A stretch of 64,000 nucleotides of DNA from Alteromonas sp. BL110 (lineage in GTDB: Bacteria; Pseudomonadota; Gammaproteobacteria; Enterobacterales; Alteromonadaceae): assembly GCF_003443615.1 (NCBI RefSeq), contig NZ_CP031967.1, positions 62,001 to 126,000 of the forward strand. The letters run 5' to 3'. Both the position numbers and the translations under genes were made by a program. Of the stretch, positions 51,706 to 61,718 are shown in pieces (position 1 is the first letter of the stretch; the number at the start of each line of letters is the position of its first letter). Under the pieces are notes generated by a model, which was not told the origin of the DNA, searched no databases, and saw only the letters and a program-made list of their open reading frames with translations.

Positions 51706-53640
51706 GTGACTGGCTACTTTCTATATGCATTTATTTACTTAATCGCCGCTGTAATAGCAGTGCCAATTGCGAAACGCCTTGGATTAGGATCTGTATTAGG
51801 CTATTTAATTGCCGGACTTATTATAGGGCCAGTATTTGGCCTTGTTGGCGATGAGACAGTTGCCATACAGCATTTCGCTGAATTTGGTGTAGTAATGATG
51901 CTTTTTTTAGTGGGGCTGGAGCTAGAACCTCGATCACTATGGGCCATGAAGGCTAAACTTATGGGTTTAGGCGGTTTGCAATTAACGTTAACCACTGCCC
52001 TTATCACTGGCGTCGCCTTGTTTCTTGAACAACCTTTTGGCATTGCTCTTACTATAGGTCTAATTTTTGCCCTTTCTTCGACCGCCATTGTTCTACAAAC
52101 ACTACAAGAAAAAGGGCTTCAAAGAACTCAAGGCGGAAAAAGCGCGTTTTCGGTTTTACTGTTTCAAGATATAGCTGTTATTCCCATGCTTGCGCTAATC
52201 CCCCTTCTTGCCATACCAGAACTGGTCGCCACAGGCAGCGAACATGGCGCAGCAGAAGCACACGATAGCTTTAACTTAGCAGAAGGGCTTGCGCCTTGGG
52301 CTTATGGCTTGGTAATCATTAGCTCAATAGCCTTTCTTACCATTGGTGGGCACTACTTAAGTCGCCCTTTATTTAAGTTTGTTGCTGCATCGGGGTTGCG
52401 GGAAATTTTTACCGCCACCGCGCTTATGCTAATTATCGGAATTGCCGCGCTAATGGGGCTGGTGGGTCTGTCCCCTGCTCTAGGCGCATTTTTAGCAGGC
52501 GTGGTTTTGGCTAACAGTGAGTTCAGACATGAGCTCGAAGCCAACATCGAGCCGTTTAAAGGATTATTGCTGGGCCTATTTTTTATTACAGTAGGCGCTG
52601 GCATTAACTTTTCTTTGCTTTCAGAAAACCCGATGTTAATTGCTGGGTTAACCCTTGCGGTTATGCTTGTTAAGGCCGTCGTACTGTTTGTTATTGCCTT
52701 AATCTTTAGAATAAAGGGCAAGAATAAGTGGCTATTCACCCTCAGCCTGGCGCAGGCGGGTGAATTTGGCTTTGTGCTATTAAGTTTTGCGTCGCAAAAT
52801 TACGTGTTACCCAGCGACATCATTTCAGTGCTCTCTTTAGTCGTGGCAATTTCTATGTTTTTAACGCCAGGGCTTTTTATACTATTCGACAAAGCCATAA
52901 TTCCTCACTATAAAAATGCAAAATCACAGCGTGATGAAGATGTTATTGACGAAAAAGGCTCCGTGGTCATTGCTGGCATTGGCCGTTTTGGGCAAATAGT
53001 AAACCGTCTCTTAGTGGCTAACGACGTAAAAACGGTTGTGCTCGATATACGTTCTGAGCAAATAGACCTTTTCAGACGCTTCGGCAATAAAGCGTATTTC
53101 GGCGATGCATCTAAACCTGACATACTGCATACCGCAGGAGCACAGGAAGCGTCTTTATTGGTTATCGCCATTGACGATAGAGATACAGCCGCAGAGATGG
53201 TGAAATATGCCAAGCACGCTTTTCCCAATGTAAAAGTGCTTGCCCGAGCGTTTGACCGAGGGCATGGCTATCGATTGCGCCAGTTAGGTGCAGATTTTGT
53301 TGTATCAGAAACCTATCACAGTGCGCTAGAAATGGGCGCAGAAGCATTACGCTCACTTAATATCCACCCCTTCCATGTAGAGCGACAGAAAATGGCCTAC
53401 AAGAATATTGAATCTCAACAAAACGACGTGCTGTATCACGCGTGGGTTGATGACGCGAGTGGCGAAAGGATAGACAACAATTACCTTAAACTATTCAGTG
53501 AACTAGAATCGCTCATTGAAGATGCACTGAAAGCAGATTTACACGACAAACATTCAAAGATGCGTGGTTGGACGCCACCACCAAAAGGGTATGCTGAGAA
53601 ACTTGCGCCCGATGAAAAACCAGGTAAAACAAGTAAGTGA
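51706..53640 (+). CDS. KefC/KefB-like K+/H+ antiporter
   Basis: A 644-residue transporter. Twelve or so membrane helices (1-390) contain SALSSTAIVLQTLQEKG-like FALSSTAIVLQTLQEKG and LLFQDIAVIPML, followed by an RCK/TrkA_N domain (about 405-520) with IAGIGRFGQIVNRLL that binds nucleotide and, in Kef proteins, glutathione. Kef systems acidify the cytoplasm by K+ efflux during attack by electrophiles such as methylglyoxal. It starts at GTG with GGAGA and is translated together with the KefF-like gene. Confidence 0.92.
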   Translation: MTGYFLYAFIYLIAAVIAVPIAKRLGLGSVLGYLIAGLIIGPVFGLVGDETVAIQHFAEFGVVMMLFLVGLELEPRSLWAMKAKLMGLGGLQLTLTTALITGVALFLEQPFGIALTIGLIFALSSTAIVLQTLQEKGLQRTQGGKSAFSVLLFQDIAVIPMLALIPLLAIPELVATGSEHGAAEAHDSFNLAEGLAPWAYGLVIISSIAFLTIGGHYLSRPLFKFVAASGLREIFTATALMLIIGIAALMGLVGLSPALGAFLAGVVLANSEFRHELEANIEPFKGLLLGLFFITVGAGINFSLLSENPMLIAGLTLAVMLVKAVVLFVIALIFRIKGKNKWLFTLSLAQAGEFGFVLLSFASQNYVLPSDIISVLSLVVAISMFLTPGLFILFDKAIIPHYKNAKSQRDEDVIDEKGSVVIAGIGRFGQIVNRLLVANDVKTVVLDIRSEQIDLFRRFGNKAYFGDASKPDILHTAGAQEASLLVIAIDDRDTAAEMVKYAKHAFPNVKVLARAFDRGHGYRLRQLGADFVVSETYHSALEMGAEALRSLNIHPFHVERQKMAYKNIESQQNDVLYHAWVDDASGERIDNNYLKLFSELESLIEDALKADLHDKHSKMRGWTPPPKGYAEKLAPDEKPGKTSK

Positions 53641-53909
53641 TTTGCCTGTTACTCTGCGATGCTGGTGTTGTGCATTTGCACTAAGGCTTGAGGGCGTTAA
53701 TTGGTATCCGCCGATTAACACCTATACTGGCGAACAAAAATTCTGATCGAAAACGATAAATAACGCTATAACCTTTAAGTACATTGAAGTAAGCGTATAT
53801 TAGATTTCTATACCATTCTTCTAAAAAAAAGGAAGGGTATGCGCGTATTACAAGATAACCCATTGCCAAAATGGGGATAAAAAGTGGTTTATTTAAATGG
53901 AGAGTTACC

Positions 53910-55043
53910 ATGTTGTCTAAAAAGAGTCTCTTTAACAGTGTAGCTATGCGCGCTGTGGTTGCATTTGCCGCACTTGCTGGCTTAAGTGCGTGCGAAGACG
54001 CCCCCACTCCACCTAAAGCCGTCTCATCAACACCGGTAACGCTTTATAAAGTTCAACATTCAGACGAGACCATTGCAAAATTCCCAGGACAAGTGGAAGC
54101 TGCTGAGTATTCAAACCTTTCGTTTCGAATTGGCGGCAAACTGCAAGAACTCAAGGTTAAAGCAGGCGAGGAAGTGACAGAGGACCAGCTTATCGCCAGA
54201 CTTGACGATAGAGACGCTAAAGCACAACTCGCCACCGCCCAGTCTCAGTTTGATGTGACTTCCGCTATGTTTGAACGTATGGAAGCATCGGTTGAAAAAG
54301 GTGCAGTAAGCCGTTCTACCTTTGATGAAGCGAAAGCCAACTTTTTAGCCGCTAAAGCCAGCCTTACCAACGCACAGGACCAGCTAAGCTATACCGAGCT
54401 TCGCGCACCTTTTGCTGGGCTTATTGCATCTGTACCTGTTGAAAACTACCAGGTGATTGTGCCTCAGCAAACCATCGCCGAGCTTCATAGGCCAGGCGCT
54501 ATTGACGTTACATTTCAGTTGCCAGAGCAAAAAATGCGTATGATTGACCGCTCGCGAGCCCGTAAAAATCGTAGCTCAGAAATGGCGTGGGTCACGTTTT
54601 CTGGTATGCCTGAAAAACGTTACGCGGCCATGTACAAGGACCACGAAAGCACCACGCGCCAGGGTGAACTTAGTTATGAAGTGACAATTACCCTACCCGA
54701 ACCCGATGACATCAATGTGCTTTCAGGCATGAGCGCCACGGTACTACTTGATATGTCGAAGCTTATTGAGTCTGATGCGAAGCTTTGGCTAGTACCCTTT
54801 GGCGCAGTGGTGACTGACAATGCAGAGCCTGATAAAGCCATTGTGTGGCGCTTCAAACCTGACAGTGACAACGCGAAGAAAGGCACAGTTGAAGCTGTAG
54901 AGGTTATGATCACACGAGGCATTTCTAGTGGCTTATTAGTAGAAGGGCCGCTGCAGGACGACGATAGAATTGTCGCCGCAGGTGCTCACTTAGTGAAAGA
55001 AGGCCAGATGGTTACTGAGTGGACGAAAGAAGGAGGCCTGTAA
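53910..55043 (+). CDS. RND efflux membrane-fusion lipoprotein
   Basis: A 377-residue periplasmic adaptor of the HlyD/AcrA family. Lipoprotein signal LAGLSACEDA, lipoyl-type region SNLSFRIGGKLQELKVKAGEEVTEDQLIARLDDRD, coiled-coil hairpin (about 90-160) and FTSMSP-like barrel domains are visible. ATG 53910 with GGAG is preferred to the frame opening at 53871. It joins the next RND pump to an outer-membrane channel, which is not in this window. Four bases separate it from the pump gene. Confidence 0.93.
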   Translation: MLSKKSLFNSVAMRAVVAFAALAGLSACEDAPTPPKAVSSTPVTLYKVQHSDETIAKFPGQVEAAEYSNLSFRIGGKLQELKVKAGEEVTEDQLIARLDDRDAKAQLATAQSQFDVTSAMFERMEASVEKGAVSRSTFDEAKANFLAAKASLTNAQDQLSYTELRAPFAGLIASVPVENYQVIVPQQTIAELHRPGAIDVTFQLPEQKMRMIDRSRARKNRSSEMAWVTFSGMPEKRYAAMYKDHESTTRQGELSYEVTITLPEPDDINVLSGMSATVLLDMSKLIESDAKLWLVPFGAVVTDNAEPDKAIVWRFKPDSDNAKKGTVEAVEVMITRGISSGLLVEGPLQDDDRIVAAGAHLVKEGQMVTEWTKEGGL

Positions 55044-55046
55044 ATC

Positions 55047-58000
55047 ATGGTCGAGTATTTTTTTCGTCAAAAAGTCATTAGTTGGATGGTCGCCATCATT
55101 CTAGGTGTTGGTGGCATTGTGTCTTTCTTGGGGCTTGGACAACTGGAATTTCCTGAATTTACAATTCGAAGTGCGCTGGTAATGACACAATATCCTGGCG
55201 CGACACCTGAGCAAGTTGAAGAAGAAGTCACCCTTCAGCTTGAAAAAGCTATTCAGCGTATACCCAACGTAAAACGCATTAGTTCTGTGAACATGGTGGG
55301 GCTATCGCAGATTACGGTTGAGCTCAAAAGTAGCGTTCAGGCTAAGGACCTAGAGCAATACTGGGACAATTTGCGCCGTAAAGTGGGTGATGCACAAGCA
55401 TATCTGCCACCTGGAACCGGGACTTCAATAGTTAATGATGACTTTGGCGATGTATATGGGCTTTTAATGACCTTACAAAGCGAAGACTATTCATTAAAAC
55501 AGTTAGAAGATTTTGCTGACCTAATGCAGCGCGAGATTCAGCTTGTAGAAGGCGTAAAAAAGGTGTCGATTGCAGGCACAGTTAGCGAGCAAATTATTGT
55601 GTCTTTAGATCACGATAAAATGAAAACCCTTAACATTTCGGCCGACTCTATTGCTGGTCTTCTTACCGCGCAAAACGTGGTGGGTAATGCAGGCTCAATT
55701 AAAGTTCAAGGCAAACGCTTATCCATTCAGCCCACCGGCGAATTTGATGACTTAGAAGCGTTAGGTCAAGTAGTGATTGGCTCACCGGCAAGCGGGCTTA
55801 TTCGCCTAACTGATATTGCTACGATTGAGCGAAAACTTAATGACACGCCGTCTATTTTGTACCACAGCTCAGGCACCCCTGCCCTTTCTATCGGTGTATC
55901 GTTTGCATCAGCGGTAAACGTGGTTGATGTGGGCAAGCGACTTGATACCAAAATTGCCGAGCTAGAACAGCGCATGCCGCTTGGTATGAGCCTGAATACG
56001 GTTTACAACCAGCCTACGGTAGTCGACGATTCTGTTACCGGTTTCCTTATCAATCTTGTTGAAGCAGTGGCCATTGTTATTTTCGTGCTTCTGCTTTTCA
56101 TGGGCTGGCGAAGCGGCGTGCTAATGGGGCTCATTCTTGTATTAACCATTCTCGGCACCTTTATTTTAATGTCGGTGAAAGGCATTGAGCTGCAAAAAAT
56201 CTCTTTAGGGGCGCTTATCATTGCCCTTGGTATGTTGGTGGACAACGCCATCGTGGTAACCGAGGGTATGCTAATTGGCGTTAGAAAAGGACAAACCAAG
56301 CTTCAGGCGGCAAAGGACGTGGTATCTCAAAACGGTTTACCGCTTCTCGGCGCCACTGTGATAGCCATCACCGCGTTTGCACCTATAGGGCTTTCCCCTG
56401 ATGCAACAGGTGAATTTGTTGGGTCCCTTTTCTGGGTACTGTGCTTCTCGCTCTTTTTGAGCTGGATCACTGCGCTGACCATTACTCCATTCTTTTTCGA
56501 CTTACTGTTTAATACAGATAAAGAACGTCAATCAGACAATGAAGACGATGACCCTTACAAAGGTGTTATCTTCACCGTTTACAAACGAGTACTAACCGCT
56601 GCGATTAACCATAGGTATATCACTATAGTACTTGTCGTAATTGCCTTAGTCGGAAGTGTCGCCTCGGGTAAGTTTGTAAAAAACGCGTTCTTTCCTAATT
56701 CATCTACCCCCCTCTTTTTTGTTGACTTACGCCTGCCAGAAGGGAGCGACATTCTAACGACTGAACAATCAATACGCCGTTTAGAAGAAGAAGTGATGGA
56801 TATGCCTGACATCGCAAACGTCACCAGCGTAATAGGCGGAGGAGCACAGCGTCTTACACTAACTTACTCGCCTGAAGATCGCTACGCGAGTTACGGCCAG
56901 CTTATTGTAGAGACCAATACGGTAGAAGCTCGCGATGCCAGAATGCGAGAAATTATTGAGTTACTTCGCGAAACCTTCGCTAATGTACAATACAAAGTGC
57001 AAGCGCTTCAGGTAGGCCCTTCTGCAAAAGCGGCGATCGAAGCCAGAATATACGGGCCCGATCCTGAAGTTTTACGTGAAATTAGCAGCGACGTTGAAGC
57101 CATTTTCCAAGCAGAACAAACCATGGACAGCGTGCGATTGTCATGGAGTAACAAAGTGCCTTTTGTTGAACCTGTATTTCTGGAGGAACAAGCCCGGCGT
57201 ATTGGTGTGACTAGGGATGCCGTGCACACCGCATTCCTACTGAATAACGAAGGTGAAACTGTTGGCCTTTATCGCGAAGGGAGTGATTTGATCCCTATTG
57301 TTATGCGAAACGACCCAAACCAGCGTTATGACATCGACAACCTTGCTTCGCTTAACGTGTGGAGCCAAGAACAAAGTAAGTACATCAGCATGGCTGACGT
57401 TATTAGCAATGTAGATGTGTCCCTTGATAATCCCATCATAAAGCGCCGCAATAGAGTGCGGATGCTTGCCGTTTATGCAGAACCTCTGCCCTTATCGGGT
57501 GAGACAGCTGCTAGTGTACAGGCGAGAGTTAGACCTCTTGTAGATGATCTTGAACTACCTGATGGTTACCGTATTGAATGGGGCGGCGAGTACGAAACTT
57601 CAACGGATGCTCAAAGCGCTTTATTTGCGAGCATGCCCATGGGTATTTTAGGCATGTTTATTATTACCGTATTGTTGTTTGGCAAGCTACGCCAAGCATT
57701 AGCCATATGGGGCGTAATACCGCTCACTACTATCGGTATTATTGGCGGCTTAGTGCTGGTTGGCGCACCGTTTACGTTTATGGCGCTACTCGGCAGCTTA
57801 AGCCTTATCGGTATGGTACTTAAAAACGGTATTGTTTTAATGGAGGAAATAAATGTACAGGCGAAAGGGAATAGCGGTGCATTCGATGCTGTAGTTGCTG
57901 CGTCGGTGTCTCGTGTACGGCCTGTTTCTATGGCTGCTATTACCACGATATTAGGCATGATCCCCCTATTTTCTGACGCGTTCTTCGCATCAATGGCGGT

Positions 58001-58094
58001 AGTTATTGTATTCGGCCTGACCGTCGCTACCGTACTTACATTGCTGATTTTACCTGTGCTGCACTGTACGTTCCACGGCATTAAGTCTGAGTAA
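55047..58094 (+). CDS. RND-family multidrug efflux pump
   Basis: A 1015-residue inner-membrane RND transporter with two repeated halves, each of six helices and a large periplasmic loop. YPGATPEQVEEEV marks the pore domain, GMLVDNAIVVTEGM the helix with the proton-relay aspartate of the first half, and GMVLKNGIVLMEE its counterpart in the second half. The HAE1/heavy substrate branch is likely; substrates cannot be told. AGGAGG precedes the ATG. It is followed by a strong terminator. Confidence 0.94.
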   Translation: MVEYFFRQKVISWMVAIILGVGGIVSFLGLGQLEFPEFTIRSALVMTQYPGATPEQVEEEVTLQLEKAIQRIPNVKRISSVNMVGLSQITVELKSSVQAKDLEQYWDNLRRKVGDAQAYLPPGTGTSIVNDDFGDVYGLLMTLQSEDYSLKQLEDFADLMQREIQLVEGVKKVSIAGTVSEQIIVSLDHDKMKTLNISADSIAGLLTAQNVVGNAGSIKVQGKRLSIQPTGEFDDLEALGQVVIGSPASGLIRLTDIATIERKLNDTPSILYHSSGTPALSIGVSFASAVNVVDVGKRLDTKIAELEQRMPLGMSLNTVYNQPTVVDDSVTGFLINLVEAVAIVIFVLLLFMGWRSGVLMGLILVLTILGTFILMSVKGIELQKISLGALIIALGMLVDNAIVVTEGMLIGVRKGQTKLQAAKDVVSQNGLPLLGATVIAITAFAPIGLSPDATGEFVGSLFWVLCFSLFLSWITALTITPFFFDLLFNTDKERQSDNEDDDPYKGVIFTVYKRVLTAAINHRYITIVLVVIALVGSVASGKFVKNAFFPNSSTPLFFVDLRLPEGSDILTTEQSIRRLEEEVMDMPDIANVTSVIGGGAQRLTLTYSPEDRYASYGQLIVETNTVEARDARMREIIELLRETFANVQYKVQALQVGPSAKAAIEARIYGPDPEVLREISSDVEAIFQAEQTMDSVRLSWSNKVPFVEPVFLEEQARRIGVTRDAVHTAFLLNNEGETVGLYREGSDLIPIVMRNDPNQRYDIDNLASLNVWSQEQSKYISMADVISNVDVSLDNPIIKRRNRVRMLAVYAEPLPLSGETAASVQARVRPLVDDLELPDGYRIEWGGEYETSTDAQSALFASMPMGILGMFIITVLLFGKLRQALAIWGVIPLTTIGIIGGLVLVGAPFTFMALLGSLSLIGMVLKNGIVLMEEINVQAKGNSGAFDAVVAASVSRVRPVSMAAITTILGMIPLFSDAFFASMAVVIVFGLTVATVLTLLILPVLHCTFHGIKSE

Positions 58095-58095
58095 A

Positions 58096-58134
58096 AAGCT
58101 CGTACAACTAATTAAATTAGTTGTACGCTTTTTT
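58096..58134 (+). terminator. Terminator of the RND operon
   Basis: A perfect stem, arms CGTACAACTAA and its complement around a short AT loop, followed by CTTTTTTG. It ends the adaptor-pump operon. Confidence 0.9.
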
Positions 58135-58191
58135 GTAGTGCTAAGTGCTACTGTAGCTTAAATTTTGCGGTGTAAATAAAATATCGCTAAC

Positions 58192-58232
58192 AGCCAGCGT
58201 CAAGAGAGCTTCTGATGCTGGCTTTATTTTTT
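58192..58232 (+). terminator. Second plus-strand terminator, 58 bases further
   Basis: AGCCAGCGTCA (58192-58202) pairs with TGATGCTGGCT (58213-58223) with one G-T pair, loop 10, then TTATTTTTT. There is no gene between it and the previous terminator, so it may be a backup or the end of a short RNA starting within 58135-58190. Confidence 0.8.
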
Positions 58233-58270
58233 CAAAGCCTACAACCGTTCCCTCTTACTAAAACCACACC

Positions 58271-58340
58271 TAAACTACACTATTCAGTTTACTTTTAAAA
58301 TAAATTGCCTATCATAGGTAAACTACACTGTGCAGTATAC
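58271..58340 (+). promoter_or_regulatory. Two operator-like repeats before the MBL-fold gene
   Basis: Two 22-base copies lie at 58271-58292 and 58319-58340, sharing TAAACTACACT at the left and CAGT-TAC at the right. Each is an imperfect palindrome (TAAACT with AGTTTA or AGTATA, 10 bases between). They are 48 bases apart and the second ends 16 bases before the ATG. This is a TetR- or HTH-type operator pair; no regulator gene lies beside it in the window. Confidence 0.6.
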
Positions 58341-58356
58341 TTTATAAAAGGCGGTC

Positions 58357-59424
58357 ATGCACTTGACTATTCGCTCACGCTTTCTTGTTGGAGTTTTATT
58401 TATGGCATCTCTCTGTAGCTTTTCTAATACTCATGCTGCAAATGCGTCACAACCTGAAAAATTCACTAATACTAATATTGAATACAAGACGACATGGCGA
58501 GACATGTGGAAAGTGACCAAAGCGTATTTTCAGGACAATAGAGATGCAGCAACGCCGACATTTGATATTCCTGTATCAGCACTAACACCCGAAATGCTTG
58601 CCGCTGTAACAGAAGATAGCGTGATAAAATTAGGTCACTCTACTACCCTGTTGAAGCTTGCCGAGCGTTTTATATTAATCGATCCGGTATTTAGTGAACG
58701 AGCGTCTCCTGTGCAATGGATAGGACCCAAGCGATTTCATGATGCACCAATATCACTTCAAGATTTACCTGAAATCGATGCAGTGATAATTAGTCATGAT
58801 CATTACGACCATTTAGATAAGAGCAGTATCGAAATACTTCAAAGCAAGGTTGACGTGTTTATCACACCGCTAAAAGTAGGTAATCATCTACGTAACTGGG
58901 GTGTAAATACAGACAAGATTGTAGAGTTGAATTGGTGGCAAAATACCGAAATTGGCAATATTGAAATCGTTGCAACCCCTTCTCAGCATTTCTCCGGGCG
59001 AGGCTTATTTGATAAAGATGAAACCCTGTGGGCTAGCTGGGTTATCAAATCTCCAACTACAAGCATTTTTTACAGCGGTGACTCGGGCTATTTTGAAGGC
59101 TTTAAGGCGATTGGTGATCAATATGGCCCATTTGATTTGGCGATGATTGAAACCGGCGCATATAACGAATTGTGGTCTGACATACATATGCTGCCTAAAG
59201 AAAGCTTGCAAGCGCATATTGATGTTCAAGCCAGTGTTATGATGCCAGTGCATAACAGCACCTTTGATTTAGCACTGCATAATTGGAATGAGCCTTTAAT
59301 AAAAATTACAGACCTTGCTGGTACGAAAGGTATCCCTATCTGTATTCCTATCTTTGGTGAAATAGTGCCTATAAAGCGTGCTGGCGAAGCCCCAAATAAG
59401 ACGTGGTGGCTTGGTAACAGGTAA
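58357..59424 (+). CDS. Periplasmic metallo-beta-lactamase-fold hydrolase (NAPE-PLD/RomA-like)
   Basis: A 355-residue protein. A signal peptide ends near THAANA (residue 30), and the MBL domain has the zinc motif SHDHYDHLD (HDHYDH at 147-152), a second His in ATPSQHFSGRG, an Asp in YSGDSGYF and a third His in MPVHNSTF. The pattern matches the N-acyl-phosphatidylethanolamine phospholipase D-like/RomA group, often membrane-lipid hydrolases. The two operator-like repeats before it show regulated expression. Confidence 0.85.
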   Translation: MHLTIRSRFLVGVLFMASLCSFSNTHAANASQPEKFTNTNIEYKTTWRDMWKVTKAYFQDNRDAATPTFDIPVSALTPEMLAAVTEDSVIKLGHSTTLLKLAERFILIDPVFSERASPVQWIGPKRFHDAPISLQDLPEIDAVIISHDHYDHLDKSSIEILQSKVDVFITPLKVGNHLRNWGVNTDKIVELNWWQNTEIGNIEIVATPSQHFSGRGLFDKDETLWASWVIKSPTTSIFYSGDSGYFEGFKAIGDQYGPFDLAMIETGAYNELWSDIHMLPKESLQAHIDVQASVMMPVHNSTFDLALHNWNEPLIKITDLAGTKGIPICIPIFGEIVPIKRAGEAPNKTWWLGNR

Positions 59425-59659
59425 AAAGTATAGACAAGGTAAATGCGTTATTACTTCTCGCTTAACATTTTGTTTTACTATACATTTGTGGTTACATTGT
59501 ATAATTCGCACTCATCCCTTGTGTACGCTACAATTATGTCAAGTCCCTTCCGCTTTAGGTAAGTATTGCTGAAAGTGACTCGCATATTGTTGCATTGCAA
59601 GGCTAAGCGACCGCTATAGCGAAAATCAATTTTTCAGTTGAAGGAGTTAACTGCTAGTA

Positions 59660-61594
59660 ATGAAGCTATCTAGCCAAACTAATTTGGGTATTGTAGCCCT
59701 TTTGTTTTTAGCATTTACTGCATTGTCTGTCGTCGAATTACGTGAGTTACAATCAAACGCGTCCGAGGCGGTAATGCTGCAGGCTGAAAAAAGCGCGTTA
59801 GTTTATAAGCAGGCTGTTGTTCAACAGGTTCCTCTTTCCCCTCAAGCTGAGCGTCTAGCACTAGAAACATTACTGGAAAGTGCCGCGGCACAGCCCTTAG
59901 TCTCTGCGGCATTGGTTATTGACCCAGACGGTAAAGAAATTTTGAGCGCAAAAGCCGTAAGTGAAAACACTGCGCCGTCGTGGTACTCACACCTCGACCC
60001 TAGCCCTGCATTCGTAAAGCGCGTCGCTTTATACAATAGCGAGAATAACCTCGTACTTACAACAAGTAAAAGTACGCTTGCTAATGGTTTTTTTACTGTA
60101 CTCGTCAAAAATATTGCTGCGTTTCTCGTCCTTGCAGTGCTTCTTTCACTTTTCGTTGTACTCGTCAACCGACGCATAAAGCGACCCGTTGATGACACTG
60201 TTAAAAAACTTAACGAGATTGGCAGTCATAATTTTACGTCGCCTGAAATAACGGCGTCGAGTGAAGATTTTAAGCCATTAACCGAAGCTGCTAACTCACT
60301 TGCAGGCACATTATCTACTAAATTCGATGAGCTAAAGCGTCAGTCTGAATTATTTAAAAAAGAAGCCAGTAAAGATTCACTTACCATGCTTGCGAATAGA
60401 AGTGCTTTTGAGCGTCATATGCGCGCTCTATTAAATGACAATGCTTCTGCGCAAGAAAAAGAGCTTATTATTGTCAGACTAGCTCACTTAGGCAGTATAA
60501 ATACGAAAATGGGTATGGTGCCGGGCGATAATTACATAAAAGCGGTGGCGAATATTTTGGTAGAAGAAACCAAGAACAACCACAATATTCGCTTTGTATT
60601 TCGATTGTCGGGCGGTGATTTCGCATTAATTAGTGAAGCAATGGAAAGCGCAGCCCGTGAACTTATGCTTACTAATCTTGCAAAACAATGTGCAAGCGCC
60701 TCACCGCTTCGAGATGGTACAAAAGCAACCTTCATGGGGATCACGCGGTTTGTCGGTACTATGACAATGCCGCAAATTATGGAAAGTGTGGATAGCGCAC
60801 TTATTACTGCAATGAAAACCCAAAACGGCTGGCAGTTAGCATCAGAAATATCAAAAGTGCACAGCAATACGCAGTGGCGTGAACGACTGAATTATATCGT
60901 GTCGCAGCAGTACGCAGATATCATGATTCAGCCTGTAATGAATACCGACCAAAACGTCCCGGCCTATTACGAAGCATCTGGGCGATTCAAGGATAAAGAT
61001 ACGAACGACGTAATCCCGATGGCACAGTTGATCCCTGCCTCGGAGCGCCTGGATCTTATTCCACAGGTAGACAAGCTTGTCACTACTATCGTACTGAAAA
61101 AGTTAGAGGTAACCTCTCAACATGTTGCTGTAAATTTAAGCATAGCATCAATTGCGAATGCCGAGTTTAGAGACTGGTTAGTAAAGGAAGTCGCTAAGCG
61201 CAAGACCCTAAGCCATCGACTGAATTTTGAAGTAGAAGATGCCGCGTTAATTCAGTATAGAGAGGTTACAGAATCGCTTTGCCGCCAGTTAATCAACATA
61301 GGCTGTGGAATTACCATTGAGCGCTTTGGTGATAATTTTGCTTCACTTTCTGGCCTTCGGGCGATTCAACCACAGTTTGTAAAGCTTTCTGGCAGATTGA
61401 CGCAAGGCATTCATACAAATAAAGACAACCAGCTCTTTATTTCAAGCCTTGTTAGCATTGCAAAAGGCTTGAACGTAAAAGTAATAGCGGAAATGGTAGA
61501 AAACGAAGCGGAATCGGTGGCGTTGAATAAGCTTGGGGTAGATCATCAGCAAGGCTACTATTTCGCAAAACCAGCGCTGTGGAATGTATATTAA
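59660..61594 (+). CDS. Membrane c-di-GMP effector with degenerate GGDEF and EAL (LapD/CsrD-like)
   Basis: A 644-residue inner-membrane protein. An N-terminal helix, a periplasmic region (about 25-150), a second helix and a HAMP-like linker lead to GGDEF and EAL domains. The GGDEF site reads SGGDF. EAL residues are altered: EAS for EAL, EVED for ELTE, ERFGDNFASL for DDFGTGYSSL, IAEMVE for VAEGVE. Neither synthesis nor hydrolysis is expected, so it should act by binding c-di-GMP (LapD) or RNA regulators (CsrD, a protein of the same length). No LapG gene is beside it. Confidence 0.85.
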   Translation: MKLSSQTNLGIVALLFLAFTALSVVELRELQSNASEAVMLQAEKSALVYKQAVVQQVPLSPQAERLALETLLESAAAQPLVSAALVIDPDGKEILSAKAVSENTAPSWYSHLDPSPAFVKRVALYNSENNLVLTTSKSTLANGFFTVLVKNIAAFLVLAVLLSLFVVLVNRRIKRPVDDTVKKLNEIGSHNFTSPEITASSEDFKPLTEAANSLAGTLSTKFDELKRQSELFKKEASKDSLTMLANRSAFERHMRALLNDNASAQEKELIIVRLAHLGSINTKMGMVPGDNYIKAVANILVEETKNNHNIRFVFRLSGGDFALISEAMESAARELMLTNLAKQCASASPLRDGTKATFMGITRFVGTMTMPQIMESVDSALITAMKTQNGWQLASEISKVHSNTQWRERLNYIVSQQYADIMIQPVMNTDQNVPAYYEASGRFKDKDTNDVIPMAQLIPASERLDLIPQVDKLVTTIVLKKLEVTSQHVAVNLSIASIANAEFRDWLVKEVAKRKTLSHRLNFEVEDAALIQYREVTESLCRQLINIGCGITIERFGDNFASLSGLRAIQPQFVKLSGRLTQGIHTNKDNQLFISSLVSIAKGLNVKVIAEMVENEAESVALNKLGVDHQQGYYFAKPALWNVY

Positions 61595-61718
61595 TACGTC
61601 GATTTTTGATAAAGCTTGATAGATGCTTACCGAGCGTTAAGGCGTAGGTGCGTTAAAAATAACTACTCAGGTTGATAACCAGAGTACAAAGTGTACGTCT
61701 CAAGCGCTTTTTTAAGAC

